Positions 45,840 through 59,458 of a DNA stretch of 64,000 bases are shown piece after piece. The notes beneath the pieces are model-generated. The model was not told the origin of the DNA. It saw only the letters and a program-made list of their open reading frames with translations, and made no database searches. The position numbers and the translations under genes are program-made. Positions within the stretch are counted from its first letter, which is position 1; each line of letters opens with the position of its first letter. The DNA is from Enoplolaimus lenunculus (taxonomy: Eukaryota; Nematoda; Enoplea; Enoplida; Thoracostomopsidae). The DNA is taken from assembly GCA_030248215.1 (NCBI GenBank), contig JASANG010002040.1, forward strand, positions 62,001-126,000, in the 5' to 3' direction.

Positions 45840-46011
45840 CAATGGCGGATCCATTGGGGGCACCCCGGCCGTGCCCCCCCCCCAACTGCATCTCGACAAA
45901 AATTATATACCAATCTTGTGACAATAGTTCGTGGTTTGTGTGTGGGTCAAAAATAAGCTTATTACCTGTGAAATTTTGCCCCCCCCATTTGAGATCGTGG
46001 ATCCGCCACTG
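45840..46011. mobile_element. 172-bp hAT-like MITE with 8-bp target duplication
   Basis: The tips CAATGGCGGATCCA and, inverted, CAGTGGCGGATCCA are typical of hAT elements. ATAACAAA occurs at 45832-45839 and 46012-46019. The interior has runs of C (CCCCCCCCCC at 45879) and CATCTCGACAAAAATTATA. Confidence 0.88.
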
Positions 46012-46019
46012 ATAACAAA

Positions 46020-47095
46020 CCATTTATTAATGATATTGCGAAAAAACCTACCCAGAGCAAGTAATGTATGTTAATACCACATGTACGCAGCAGATCCATT
46101 TTCCCTGTTCCCTGTCTGCTTGCAGTTCTTGCTAACAAAGTTGACTTTTACAGAAAACAAAGGAAACGATAACGCCAATAAATTGATTTTGAACCACAAA
46201 GCCTTTACCGCAGACGATGTCATAAGTTGCTAAACAAAATAGAGAGAATATTTAAAGTTAAAAGTTACGCGCCAGTGCTTTGATTTCTAAAATTTAAAAT
46301 GGTTCCATTGTTAAATCGAAACAAATCGTTAAGTTTTTAGTATTTTATTAAACTGAAACAGTTTGGGTTTTTATAATTTAGAGTACTGCTAATTGTAATT
46401 TTAACATAATCGTCTTGTACGCTCGAACAAAAGGTTATGTACAGGGCCATATACATGGGGGGCATTATAAGTGGCATAAATTGAGCTAAAATTTCTCCAA
46501 ATGCTCGAAAGACACTTCATACACTGTAGAATAAGCTGCAGATGTTAAAAGTAGTTAAAAAATTTGGACGAGGTTATTCTTTACCGAAATGAAATTTTTG
46601 GCAAATCCCCTTATTAGGTCAAGATAATTTTAGTTTTGTGATAACTCCAAGCTGAAACCTTTGCCAGGCGAATATATGTCTTCAAGTTTAAAAAAAACAT
46701 GAAAGCCCAGCAAAATAAAAAGCGACGGCAGTACATCGGTTGATAATAAATCCTGCGCCTACAAAAGGAGAACGTTTAAAGAACGAACCAACCAGCAATA
46801 AATGTTATTCGCATCAAATCTTGACAAATAAAGAAAGGCATATAGAACAAAAGGCCAAATCACATCACAGACTCGTGGGCACGACGTAAAATTAATTTCG
46901 AGCGGGCAACGTGGTTCAGTGGAGGAAAATTTAAATAAGATACTGCAGCTGGAAATTTTCTATTTTATTTGTACAGCTAGCTTCCAGGGAACCACCGAAG
47001 ATATGCCTTCGGTTTCGGCTCCAGTAGAAAATCAACTTCCGGCTGGGGCTCTGGTGACATTTTTGCCGGAAGTTGTAGTAGTTTTGGTAGTTTGG
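46020..47095. other. intergenic, upstream of acidic-protein gene
   Basis: AT-rich with no gene or clear repeat seen. Short ORFs near 46930-47140 overlap the next element. Confidence 0.5.
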
Positions 47096-47467
47096 GTGGC
47101 GGATCCAGGATCTCAAAATGGGGGGGAATTTCACAGGTAATCAACTTATTTTTGACCCATACTGTAGTGAGCCAAATAAAAGGGGGCTCCCCATTTTGAG
47201 TCACAATTAATAGGAGTCCGTATCCCTAATAAGAATCCGCAAAGCGGGTAGAGTCCTTAAACACTTGTTTAGAGTCCATAAATGTCTATTATCCCTAATT
47301 GTAGCGCATAAATGACTCCAGGGCCAAGAAACTTTAAAACGTGCATATACTATTGTGTATAAAACAGAGAAATAAACAGCGTAGAACAACAATTGACACT
47401 GTATAATTTTTGTCGAGATGCTGTTGGGGGGCCACGGCCGGTGGCCCCCCCCGTGGATCCGCCATTG
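47096..47467. mobile_element. hAT-like MITE split by a TA-type MITE
   Basis: GTGGCGGATCCAGGATCTC at the left and CCGTGGATCCGCCATTG at the right, with AGTTTGG on both sides (47089-47095, 47468-47474). The interior matches the 45840 copy up to TTTTTGACCCA and again from ATAATTTTTGTCGAGATGC; the block 47162-47401 between them is foreign. Confidence 0.8.
47162..47401. mobile_element. internally deleted TA-type MITE (CTGTAGTGACCC family)
   Basis: CTGTAGTGAGCCAAATAAAA, AGTCACAATTAATAGGAGTC and CATAAATGACTCCAGGGCC match the family. The other half is mostly lost. Confidence 0.75.
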
Positions 47468-48379
47468 AGTTTGGCTTAAAATTTATGGGACAATTTTCAG
47501 GCGTTAATTGTCGACATTTCTTAAAAACCCTAACGTTAAAATTTTGACAACACTTTCATAGGCGTCCGCAGAAAACTATGTTTAAGGGGCACCGAATAAT
47601 TTTGGGGCGCCCTACAATTGCAACACAAGTTTGTATACTTTTATACCGAGTTAAGTTGGGTGGCACCAGCCAAATCGTGGGGTGTACAGCCTACCAATGC
47701 CTCCGCTTGGGGACGCCCGTGAACACTTTACATATGGGCATATATTTGGTAAATTTAGCAAATTCAACATTTTTAACTACACCTTTTTGGTTTCAACTTC
47801 ACCTCGGGTATTGGCTCCGACTTCAGAGCAAATTTTGTTAACCTCAAACTCCAGTTCCGGCTCTTGTATAACACTGGTTGCAACCTTTAGAGCTATAAAG
47901 AACTCTGGCCATTCCAAGACAGTGCAGCTGCAACCGTTTGCACATACGTGCCGGTGCAAGTGTGCAACGCGAATATACTGTAAACACAAAGCTAAGTCCC
48001 AAGCTTAACTATTAGAATAAAGAGCCGAAGTATAACATTAGCCAACATCTCGTGCTTATCATGAGTTTGTACGAATATTTATCAGTTTCAATAGCTTTTA
48101 AGACTAAAATTGTTTATCCGAATGCCGGTTTTCAATTTCAATTTTTTGTTGATTTAACTGTGTCCTTCTATAGCATTTCAGCTTTTTCCCACACATTGGA
48201 TCATGTTACTCGTCATACGGGCGCAATAGCATCTAACACAAACTGTGATAGAACCGACACAATATGGGGTGACGACACGGCGCCGCCCTCAGAAACATTA
48301 TCTCGCGGTTCAGTTGAAAATTTGTCCGACAAGAATTAAAACAGCCATATATAATAGGAAAAGTTTCTTTAAGCCAAAA

Positions 48380-48840
48380 CGGTCCAACGGACAAAGGCGG
48401 ATCGAACAAAATTCTGGCAGGAGGGGCGGCTGGCAAATGTTATGGATCGCAAAACTTGTAAGGTAGGAGGTACCCAATCATTTTATCACCAAAACATTTT
48501 CTAAGAGGAAAAGTTGTAATCTTTTATCACAAAAAAATTTCTGAGGGTAAAAATTGTATTTTTATACAAAAAACTTTTCTGAGAGGGAAAATTGTAAGAT
48601 AGGGGCTTTACAATTTTATCACAAAAAAATTCTGACTTGGGCGCACGCCCCCCGCTCCGCCTCTGGATTCGCTAGTGTCGACGGGGGGCCATTGGGGCCG
48701 TGCCCTCCTAAATTTGTCGAGTGCTCCTCAAATACACTCGGTCTAAAAGTAAACAATCTCGAATTTCAATTGAAGGTCGCTGAGGCTTCCAAAATTGTTC
48801 GGTGCCCCCAAATATAAGTTTCTGCGGAAGTCCCTGCTTT
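48380..48840. repeat. compound repeat: ~45-bp minisatellite and GCGTCCGCAGAAA element
   Basis: 48475-48640 repeats TTTTATCACAAAAAAATTTC with CTGAGGG about four times; a related array is at 54640-54790. 48660-48830 is an inverted copy of the element at 25605 and 47561. Confidence 0.65.
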
Positions 48841-49104
48841 AAGCCCCGTAGGTAGAAAGCTCGTCTTTCTTAATATAAACAATTTTTGTTTGTTGGGCTG
48901 GTCCGTGCTACATGGAGCCTGAGAGACTACTGAAAAACGTTGTTGAACAGTTTAATGAGATTGTGCCGTTCAGCGGACTAGTTTTTTCGCAATTCCCAAA
49001 TGCGGTTCGATAAAAGATAACTAGAGATGGTTTGAAACATTGGTAACCCAAATTTTAAGCAACAACAAAACTGAGCAGCCTCTTCAATTTATGATATGAA
49101 CCAT

Positions 49105-49290
49105 GCCAGGGGCGCAGCGGCGGGCCCGCAGCCAACGGGGAAGCCGCGGGTGCTCAGCTCCCCTTGAAAAATCCCGCTAGAAAACTGTCAATCTTGCTTG
49201 TAAGTCATCGAAAATACTTGTATGCCTCTCCTGAAAAATGCTTAGTCCCCCTATCAAGGTGATCTGACTACCGGTATGCACAGTAGCCGG
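49105..49290. repeat. ~150-bp interspersed 'GGTAGCCAG' family
   Basis: The motif order is CTAGAAAACTGTCAATCTTG, CTTGTAAGTCATCGAAAA, CTTGTATGCCTCTCCTGAAA, CAAGGTGATCTGACTACCGG. Other copies on either strand: 10183-10320, 18645-18802, 25862-25985, 29345-29485, 31436-31572, 52422-52566, 52793-52950, 60943-61092 and 63103-63268. There are no obvious inverted tips or coding; class unknown. Confidence 0.75.
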
Positions 49291-49556
49291 CGGCCGCGAG
49301 ACCTGGTGCCGTGACCGATCCCTCTCATTTTTGAAGTCAGAAAATTTTCAATCACTGAGAATGGAAAGTTTTATAAAAAATCGTATGGTCGCTACTGTAC
49401 AAATTAGTAAAATTACCGCGCCCCATCGCATATGTTCCTCCTTCGTTTTTGGATCAGCTATTGTGCGCCTGAACCATGTTCGTAAACTATTATAAGCGAA
49501 AAAGCTTTCTGTGATCAAGAACACATGAATAAGTCATTCAGCGGTAAGAGCGTGTA

Positions 49557-49993
49557 CTGTAGTGACCCGAATAAGAGGGGGGACTGATATTTATTTGGCC
49601 TCTCCAGAGGGTACCCCCTTGTTATTCGGTTACGGACTGTTATATATTTCTAACCCACGCTCCGCCGCCCTTCGTTACTGATATATATCCTGGAATGCAA
49701 TTATCCGTTTAAACGTTTATTTGTCTTGTGTCAATAGCTTGAGCGATAATACAAGGTTATACTTAGGAATGTACTTTCAAAATTTAAGTAAGCTTTCAAG
49801 TTTCGAACTCAAATTATTTGGTCCTGGAGTCATTTATGCGCTACAATTAGGGTTAACTGACATTTATGGACTCTAATTAGGGTTTAGGGACCCTATCCGC
49901 TTACGGACTCTTATTAGGGATACGGACTCCTATTGATTCGGACTCAAAATGGGGACCCTCCTCTTATTACCCCCTCTTATTCGGGTCAATACA
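49557..49993. mobile_element. full-length TA-flanked MITE (CTGTAGTGACCC family)
   Basis: CTGTAGTGACCCGAATAAGA to TCTTATTCGGGTCAATACAG between TA dinucleotides. It is the best-preserved copy in this orientation, 437 bp. Confidence 0.92.
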
Positions 49994-50566
49994 GTAAGCA
50001 GAGATTTATACAAGGCTCTCTAGTAGAAAATCGACTTACGTCTTAATAGATGAAACATAGTTATTTATTGCAAAACTTGACAAGGTGTGGTTTGACAATC
50101 ACTACGAACGATTTTTCTAAATGGATGGATGTTTAACTTCAACTTTCAAAACAAACATAATTTTGTGGCCGTGTCGCTCAGCAGCCGGATGTCGACGAGC
50201 GGTCCGTCATGTTTGCAAAAATAAATGCATCCGAGCAAACACCCAGAAGAGAAAATTTTGTGAAATAATAGTAAAATCCCTACATTACGAATACTTCAAA
50301 CGGCATTTCGCTTCTCGTTCGTTCCGCCCGTGAGCGCCTTTATTTGCTTCGCCCCGCGAGCGCATTGCGCCAGTATTATATACGGTGCCCCGTGTAACGG
50401 GCACATCGTTTTTTCATCGGCCGCTGCGTTCTCAGTTAACTCTGCGAAGTAAAAGGCTGGCATGATTCGAAACACAGCTACGTCTACTCTAGTACAGTTG
50501 CGCTAGGCAAATATCACTTATGTTGGTGATTCGTTTTCGGAGTGATTGACGTTAGCTACACACGTA

Positions 50567-50692
50567 CACTGTAAAAAATGGGGAGTCAATGTATAGTCAG
50601 GAAAAGCCTGTTTCCGAGAGAGTCAATTTGACTCCCCATCAGGAAAAGCCTGTTTTCGAGAGAGTCAATTTGACTCCCCATTTTTTACAGTG
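50567..50692. mobile_element. palindromic TA-flanked MITE (CACTGTAAAAAATGG)
   Basis: The tips CACTGTAAAAAATGGGGAGT and ACTCCCCATTTTTTACAGTG lie between TA dinucleotides. There is an internal 46-bp duplication of AGGAAAAGCCTGTTT..GAGAGAGTCAATTTGAC. It is the same family as 34041. Confidence 0.88.
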
Positions 50693-50699
50693 TAGCGTG

Positions 50700-53600
50700 A
50701 TCTTTCAATAACAAGACGAGATAAATTTCCCTAGAAATACCTTTAAAGTTATCATATATTTTTTCTCACAATATTTTCTGTAAATCTATTTTAGTATAGT
50801 TAACACTTGCGATGAAAACTTACATTTTTCTATCTCTCAAATAGCTGGCAGCCTTCGGGCAGTTGTACCGGTCGATAACTAAAGGGGTTCACATGAGAGT
50901 GGCGTTCAAATTTTCGATTTTGAATGGTTAACACCAATTTGCAATTTGTTTCTTCAAACATATGTATATATCGACTAAAATAAATTGTCCAAATCTTCAG
51001 GGCCACGGCCGTATAAGCCTTTTTCTAACTGCCCCCTGTCACAGAACACGTCAGCTAAACCACACAGGAGCGTCCTGAAAGGAGCCCAAGGAGCCAGAGC
51101 CTCCCAATTGTTTATTCGTGTTAGGAAAAACACTGCAACTGCAATCTGTTATTTCACCATCGTTAACCGTTTTTCAGTATTATGTCAAGAACCAATGTTT
51201 TAGTCATTTTTGTGGACCAACCCCGAACAGTTCAAATTCTTCGGTACGCCACTGAAAATACAAGCAACTGATTGTTCTGTTAACGGCTTTATAGAACATC
51301 TTTGAGAAACCTCTTATAGCAGTAAGTGTACCGGTGAGAAATGTGAGGCACAAAACGAAACCGAAAACAAGGTTTAGTCCATTATTAAAAACCACCTTTG
51401 ATATAAAATGTGTATATAACTACACAAACCTATATTCGAAATGTCATTCTGTTTATCCAATAACTGAGTGTATATACATAATATAGTACATAAATATTAT
51501 ATATGTAATATGTATATATTGTAGTGACAGGAATAAGAGCTGGAACTAATATTTATTTTGCCACTCCGAACGATAAGTCTCCCCATGTTAGGTGGATCTA
51601 ACACCCTTTATTTTATTCCTTTTGCACAGATCTGACTCGCTCTGATGCGTTTCTGTTGATTGCAATGTCTGTTAGTATTTTCTGGGTTTGAAAAAGTTTA
51701 TGCAGGTTGTCCGAGCGTCTGATACATTTATTAGTCTTGAACGGCGTAGCAAGGATTCGAATTAGAAAGCGTATGACGTCATATTGTGATGTGGACTCTA
51801 GAATCAAACAGGTTCCATTCCAAAGCGGTGTAAAACTGCCTTTTCCTTGCCGCTACTCGAACTTGAGTATATTTCAAACCTTCATTTCCCTCGTACGGAC
51901 CTGACATTATCAATTTTAGCTCATTATGTATGAATAGCTACAAATAAATGTACATAACGCTCAAAACAATCTAGTATCTCGAAGCCATCAGTAGCAGCCG
52001 CTAGTAAAAAAGGGCCACACTGGCGCTAGGAACCAACCTATGTTTAGTGCAAGTATGTAGTGTCATATTTTATAAAACAAAAGCCGACATTGGCGGGTAT
52101 ATATGTAAAAAGGGGGGTTAATGGGATATATATTCCCTAATTTGTAAAGAAACAATGAAAAGTAAATACTTCGACCGGCTTTACAGTAGCGGATTGTTGT
52201 GGTGAACAATTTTTTCCTCTGACTACACTCGCTTAACAAAAACATTTAACTCTGCTCAAATAAATTTCAGGCGACGTACCTGTCATATATACACACACAG
52301 TTATATATGTTCGATTATTTTGCCGTAATTTGAGATATAAAGTATGCGCATACAAAAGAGTATCATCATTGCTATCAGATATGGATTATGAAATTGTAAT
52401 ACCTGCAAGTAGAATGCCCGTAGCCAGCTCGCCTTGCTATGGGCGCTAATAAGTTTTTAGAATAGGCATACAATGGTTTTCGATGACTTAGACGCAAAGT
52501 TGAAAAAATTTACGGGGCCAATTCAGACGAGGTTGAGCGAACCCTGGCACCCCTCTGGTTACGGTCTCGGTAAGGAGCTGTATATATTTTCTAATAACAA
52601 CCGGTAGTCGAAGTATATTATTATTGATATTAAAATGAGATGTTGGTTAGATCGTATTTGAGTATACCCAGATCGCATTTTAGCCAACTGCTGCCTCAGG
52701 CCTGTAGAAAACCCGACACATTTATAACAGAGACTAAAACAATTGGTAAGAAAGCATGGCGGATGAAGACATTGCTCATTTAGAAACGAAAGTGGCTCAC
52801 TTTGGTTTGGGCTAAAAAATTTTCAGGATGGGCGTACAAGGGTTTGCGAAGCGTTACAAGCAAGGTTGAAAATTTTCTAGCGAAAAATTTTTCCAGCGGA
52901 TGAGGCTGTGCCCGCTGTTCTCTATCCCTCTGGCTACCGGCCCGAGACATGTGAGAAGGTATATCCTGTAAAAAGCTGTTTAGCGCTGAAACGTTTGACC
53001 CAGGCTGTAAACTAAATGAAATATTGAATTATTCGTATGGTCTGAGGGCGGCGCTGCCGTCCGTTGCCGCCCGTCGCCGTGTGTCACCGTACGTCACCGT
53101 GCGTCATCGTTGCACAGCGGCGGACGGTAACGAACAGTGACGGACGGCGACGAACGATAACCCACAAGGACGTACGACATGTATAGCGGCACCTTAGCGA
53201 CATTGTTATACTGTGTGTTACATGCGCCACTATTTATTACAATAAAGTTGCAAATATCCGTATCTATACAAATTGTACAAAAAGCTAAAAATAACCTCAC
53301 ATATGCGGTGTTGTCTTTTGTTTTGGGATGTCCAATTATCAACCAAGTGCATTTTAGCTACAAGGTGGTCAGGCAGGAGCTCAGGTTTACCTAAAATATT
53401 TGGACCTTGCCAGTAAGCGAAATTATGGGTCGCCATGTTTTCGGCCTACTTCTGAGCGTGTTTTGGCTTAAACTCGCAGACTAGATCTTGGTTTTGAACT
53501 CCTCAATTGGCCTGGTATGGTGTGTGTGCGCGTATTCGCCTGTAATATTGTACCAGCCATAATGTAATTAGTTTATAACCAATCTAGTGATACGATTGGA

Positions 53601-55600
53601 CCAAAAGCTGTCGTGTTCATAATATATGCGTACCGGTTTACCACTGTGTGGTATGTACAAATATTAATTGAATAACAAGCGTCGATAACACACATTCCTA
53701 ATTAAAACTTCAGGTAGTGAAATTTCCGAAATTAAAAATGGCGCTTGTTTTTGAGTCAGAGTCGTGCTATGCGTGACGATAAATTTAAATTCAAAATTTA
53801 AATTTAAATTGTTTTCACAATTTTACAGTAGCATAGCATAGATTGAAATGGACTATGTTTTGCGACTCATCGCTCATCGCTAGCCATAGTTGAGTAACTC
53901 ATATATGTCGCAGCCCAATTCGTAATACAGACCAATTCCAAATTGGGCGAGCCCAAGACGCAATTATGTCTGATACAGCTGCGCGTTTTCTGTTTGGTTA
54001 CTTGAAGTCTTCATCTTCGGGTATGACATAGATGTATAGATATATACATTTAAATTTATGTATATATTTACGTTGTAAGCAAAAAACCATTTCCCAGGCC
54101 AAAAATGCCAAATCTACTCATGAATATTGGTACCTGCTCATTGACACACAAAATTACCAGCAAAGTGTAATCAGTCCTTGTTCTAAATTCAGAACTTATA
54201 AAATAAAAATATTGCGCCTTGTACGCTCACTCATTTCACAGCATTCAAAATTTTCGGATTTTGGCGTATTAACTTATGATAAAAGTTTGGCTTGGATTTG
54301 TAAAGAAAATCTACAAGTGCCGAGGTTGTATTAAAAAGAAAAATTTGCCAAACTACAAAATGACTGGGTTTCTGAAAGACTACTTAAGTACAAATTATCA
54401 CTTCAGTATGTGCGAAGCGTTCACTTCACTTATTCACCGAGCGTACTTAAGTAAAATACTTAAGTCACTAATCAAATTTGGTATGTTACAGACTATCAGT
54501 GCAAGCGTTTTAACACTGGTCTAACTGATATTGTAGGTTGATCGTGCCTCTTAAGATAAAGCATAATTATGGCTTCCTTGTTAACAGAGGCGGATTTAAA
54601 AATTTCTGACGAGAGGGCTGGCAAATGTTATAAAATGCAAAAGGTTGTGGCCTTTTCAATTTATCATCAAAAATATTCTTAGGGAATAAATTCTACGGTT
54701 TTATAACAAAAAACTTTAAGGGTAAACACTGTTGTATCGTAAGGACCTTACCATTTTATCATAAAAGAATTTCTGATAAGGGGTTTACTCGATTCCCTAA
54801 TGCTTATTATGACACTGGGTCACATTTGTCATATATTTGTCTTTGTTCGCAAAGCGAAGTATTTTTGAATGCTTCAGTACAATTTCGGAATTTCAGCCAA
54901 TGTCTTACACATTAAGTTACGGCTTCACGCTTGCTTACCAGGAAATACAAGCTATTATTGTTACCACTTCCAAAAGTAATATATTCGATTCAAACCATAC
55001 ATAATTTTTTTGTAATATTAAAAACAATAAAAAAATATAGAAAAATAACCGGAAACTGGCGACAATACAAAATTTTAAGCAGTTGTTTTTCGCAACATCT
55101 ACTGTCTACAAAAATGGTAACTCTAAAGCAAGCCAAAAAAGCTAAAGTAGGTAGGTATATAATACAAAGATGTTGTTTTCACGTAGAAACGAACCAAATA
55201 TGCTTTATCAGCCTGAATTTGGCAGCTGTCAAAATCATTTTTTGCGTTATAATCTCAATACTACATACGAAGATTAGACAGGAACGTATTGAGAGGAGCG
55301 CTCGGAGCAGAATGGGGATAGTCCATCAATCTAAGTTCATTTTGTCATCTACAAGCGTTCAGGGGCGGCACCGCCGGGGAGACCAAGGCATCAAACTGCC
55401 CCCGTCTCCCGATTTTTGAGACGATGGCATGTCGTCCCACTCCTCCTAAAATTTGGGTCACAATTATGAAAAAGAAAGTAAATCGGACCAGGCACATTTA
55501 CCTATTGAATATAAATTTGGTATTTTCCACTATTCGGATGCGATCCAAAAACAAGTTGTGTTGCAGAGCCTAACTTTAAAATTAGTAAAATGTAGTGTGT
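50700..55600. other. intergenic, repeat-rich
   Basis: Two 'GGTAGCCAG' copies (52422, 52793). A CGTC/CCGT-rich palindrome is at 53040-53165 (GTCCGTTGCCGCCCGTCGCC and GGACGGCGACGAACG). 54360-54560 belongs to the ACTTAAGT family. The 162-codon ORF at 54931 is low-complexity. No gene is supported. Confidence 0.5.
51519..51590. mobile_element. tip fragment of the TA-type MITE
   Basis: TGTAGTGACAGGAATAAGAG then ACTAATATTTATTTTGCCAC; the rest is missing. Confidence 0.55.
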
Positions 55601-55608
55601 TCAGAATA

Positions 55609-56057
55609 CTGTATTGACCCGAATAAGAGGGGGGTATTAATAAGACGGGGGTCCCCATTTTGAGTCCGAATCAGTTAAAGTCCGTATCCCTAATAAGAGT
55701 CCGTAAGGGGATAGAGTCCCTAAACCCTAATTAGAGTCCATAAATGTCAAATAATCCTAATTGTAGCACATAAATGACTCCAGGACCAAATCACTTGAGT
55801 TCGAAACTTTAAAGCGTACTAAAATTTTGAAAGTACATTCCTATAAGTATAACCTTGTATTATTGCTCACGCGATTGACATAACTCAAATAAACCTTTAA
55901 TTCAACGGATAATTGCAGTACCGGATATGTATCAGTAACGAAGGGCCGCGGAGCGTGGGTTAAAAGTAAATAACAGTCTGTAACCGAATAACAAGGGGGG
56001 TACCCACCGGAGAGACCAAGTAAATGTCAGTCCCCCCTCTTATTCGGGTCACTACAG
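55609..56057. mobile_element. full-length TA-flanked MITE, opposite orientation
   Basis: CTGTATTGACCCGAATAAGA to TATTCGGGTCACTACAG between TA dinucleotides, 449 bp. It is the reverse orientation of the 49557 copy. Confidence 0.92.
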
Positions 56058-56059
56058 TA

Positions 56060-59000
56060 CCTGAAAACATACATTTTACCGCTGGGGCAAATGGGTCATT
56101 TTGTCACCCACTTCTAAAATGCTTCCGCCTCCATTGCAAGCATCGTTTCATTAAATAAGTGTAAACGATCGGCAAATTGTTTTTTAAGATCTATTATGAC
56201 AATATTTTTGATCTTGTTTCGGTGCCGACCCTCAACAGTTCAAATTTCGGACTACGCCAGTATGGCTCATTGCAGATATATCTTCAGTTGATTGAAATTT
56301 AGAATTAAGCTAATTTCAACCACCAGCTTATATATATGGATTTTACGAACACAAAATCAAAGACTAAGAAGCAAATCAAGCACCCAAGTCTAGATAATGT
56401 CAGATCTAGCCAGTTTTTTACTTGACTAAAATTACACTACTCAGTGGAAACAATTCTACACATTCTTCAAATGTCTAATATCAATCAGACAACGTCTAAA
56501 TAACCAGTTATCGAGATTTTGGTCGATGTTTGACCGGCGTTGCAGTTGTATGAGCACATTCTTAAGCCTATGCGTAAAGATAACCCTATGACTAAGATTA
56601 AACGGAAACGTAAGGCAAAATCTAAGCAAAAGGTCACCTAAAAGCTTAAGTTTACTTTATTATAGTCCCAGGAAAAAATGTTTCGTCATACGAGGTGATA
56701 TGGGTCTATGTTTCTATAGTCACTTGCTGTCTTATAAACATAACTAACCTTGCTTTGCAAAGAGAATCCCAATGAAAGAGAACGATTTCTTCAATAAAGC
56801 TGAAGTGCTCACGATAGCAAATTCAAGTACTGTTCTACCAAGGTATATGACCGAGCACACTTAATAATAATAATATTGAAATGTCACTGATGTACTTAAT
56901 ACAATTAGCAAACAACCTTTGTTTTATGTTCAGCACAAAATTAAACTGAACCCTCGCCTCTCAGAGTTGAAAAAAATAACTTTATGGGCTATTGTGTACT
57001 TTTTACCTACACATGTTTAGCTGTATGCTTAATCAAACGCAGGCAAGCAATAAATATTGTGTAAGCTATACTCATTGTATGCTGCTGCAAACGGCTTTTG
57101 TGCACTTGGCCACTATAATCCTAGCCTTTGGTTTAGGATCAGGGTTGGGAAAAGCCTTAGATATGCCTAAATATAAGGCTTTGCCCAACCTTGAGCTGTT
57201 ATCGTGTTCGGTCGAGTTGTCACTTCTGGCTGCTATTCCGTCTAATTGCGTCCTCAACTCAAACATTTAATGGGCAGCAACCTTGGCTGTAAATACATCT
57301 TCACTTGTAGCTTTACAACATTCCAAAGATTGAAGTTGAAATTGTGCTTCAACTTAAGAGTTTATAATAAAGTGTTATACAGACATAACTTCGAAAACTT
57401 CGGTCCCGTTGAATAATATTACCGGTGATTAAACACTGTACCTGGCAAATCAAGTAGAAGAGACAAAAGACTTAAGAAGCACAAAATCTTTCCTAAACAC
57501 GAAAATTTTTATTGCAGTCGTAAATTTTTAACCAGTCGAGCACAGAACCCGTAAGAGGGCGCCACATCCGTCGTAGTTGATGCCCTGATCTGCGGGGGGT
57601 GGGTCAACGTGGAGCCATATCATAACGTTTTACATCGCTTGACGATTAAGTGGCTCATTTAGCAGCAGAATATATGGGACATCATATCATATGAACGCTA
57701 TATGGCAGCAACATATTGCATGAAGTTAGCTTTAGTGGTCATATATCATTGCATAACGGCGTAGCAATACCTAATGAAAGGCAACATTATGAATTTTTTC
57801 ATTCTACTTCCTTGCATCGCGTAAGAAAGGTAAACCTGTTCATTACATACTTTGTCCCTATTCTCAAATGTGTGTAGCCCCTCTTGTTTGGTTAGTTGGT
57901 GTCAGGTCAAGCAACATTTGAACGAATTTTATAAGACGGTGGCTTAGGGGTTCGAGCACCCCCTAAACCAGAAATATGAACCTAATAAAAGAAGTTTGAT
58001 TTGTTGCACTTTGTTGCTACACGTGAAAGTGTATTTTCGCATTTGAAAAGCCGTATTGCGTGTACGTGTTTGGTAGTACTGCAAAGACTTCCGATGGCAT
58101 TTTAGCAATAAATATTGTTTTGTGATTCAACCAGGAATTTGCACGGAGGTTAGCCGAAACCAATGCTTCTGTCCAGGGCCGAAGCAACCGCCCCCATACC
58201 CCCATTTGGGAGGCCCCCACCCCTAAAGGCACCCCCTCACCCTTTAACAGGTTGAAACAAAAACCGCTTTAGTTTTAAAAATGCGTCTGGCTTCTCGCTC
58301 GCTTTGCTCGCAAGTTTGGAGCCCCTATCTTGGAGTTTGGGGGAGCCCCCACCCCTGCCTGCTCCGGCACTGCTTCTGACCCTGCAATATGCACGTGCAA
58401 GTGTTTGCAGTAAGAAGTTGCAGCTGCAAGTTTAGCGTGATGGATTTTGAACAAGTGTAGCAACTGCAAACTGCAGCTGCACCTTTACGTTGCACTAAGT
58501 TGCACCTATGGAATACTGGCTTTATGATTCTGCATTCTTAGAGTTGGATGTATTTAGAAATTACGAAAACGAAATTGTTTCAAAACGATCATGCACTGAA
58601 ATTACATATTTCTTCTTTTTAGTATGTAGGTAGGCATTCGAACACTTGCCATTGATATAAATGCGAAAACAAAACGCAAAGTACATTCGGAAGCGCAAAA
58701 ATGTTTTGTGATTCGTTGCCAAAAATAGGCCTCCTTAAACACCCTGCTCCCCTTCCAACCGAAGAGATAAAGTGTGCTTCTACAAAACTGGCATTTTTAG
58801 TTTTCAGCTTCAAAATATAGCACACTTATCAGGCTCAGTTTGTTCTGCTGACCTATGATATTAAATATACGCTGATTTCGTAGTTTACTTGTCTCAGAAC
58901 CTATTATTAGTACTCAGCTCAAACACTTTCGAAGCTTTCAGAATCTTTCTTGAAAAGTGGATTTGCATAAAGTTAAAGAATATCAAAAAGAACATACCTC

Positions 59001-59458
59001 AGCCATAATCTTAACTTGATAAGTGCAATTCACTCAAAACGAACATTGATAATATGGTAATTTTTAACAGTTAATAGCAACTTAAAGAAACACTAGGGCA
59101 CAAACAAAAGTCGCATTTCGTAACTGCTTGTGCTGTGTGCATTATATAATGCTAATAAAATCACCAGCGAAGAGAACGAGAAGACAAACGCAATTTTACT
59201 GCTAAATCTAAATAAAAAACTTTGGACTTAATTCCAGATTTGGAAGTGCGCTCAACGTTCTTAAAAACTGTAGCTTAAAATAAATATTTCTATTAATGGC
59301 AAGCTTAAGGTCTTGAGGTAAACCATCATATTTTGTGGAACAATAAATTATACTTGCACGAGGCATAAATTATTTACTGCTCTGAAATATGGAAGCGATG
59401 CATTTGGTAATTACTGGTCTAAACGGAATACTTTTTGCTGTTCTCTCGCATATTACGT
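56060..59458. other. intergenic between MITE and the 59459 gene
   Basis: 56556-56660 is a decayed TTAGGC MITE. 58278-58375 carries the GGCTTCTCGCTCGCTTTGCT repeat. 58386-58515 has the TGCAGCTGCAA palindromes. 58520-59458 looks single-copy and AT-rich. Confidence 0.5.

Noticed and set aside
53040-53200. CpG island or coding GC-rich patch
   Set aside because: It is a CGTC/GACG palindrome related to repeats at 6950 and 31910, with no open frame conserved.
54931-55419. 162-codon + strand ORF, longest outside the four genes
   Set aside because: Low-complexity Lys/Ile/Leu composition expected from A/T-rich DNA, no domain, and no clear splice or poly(A) support.
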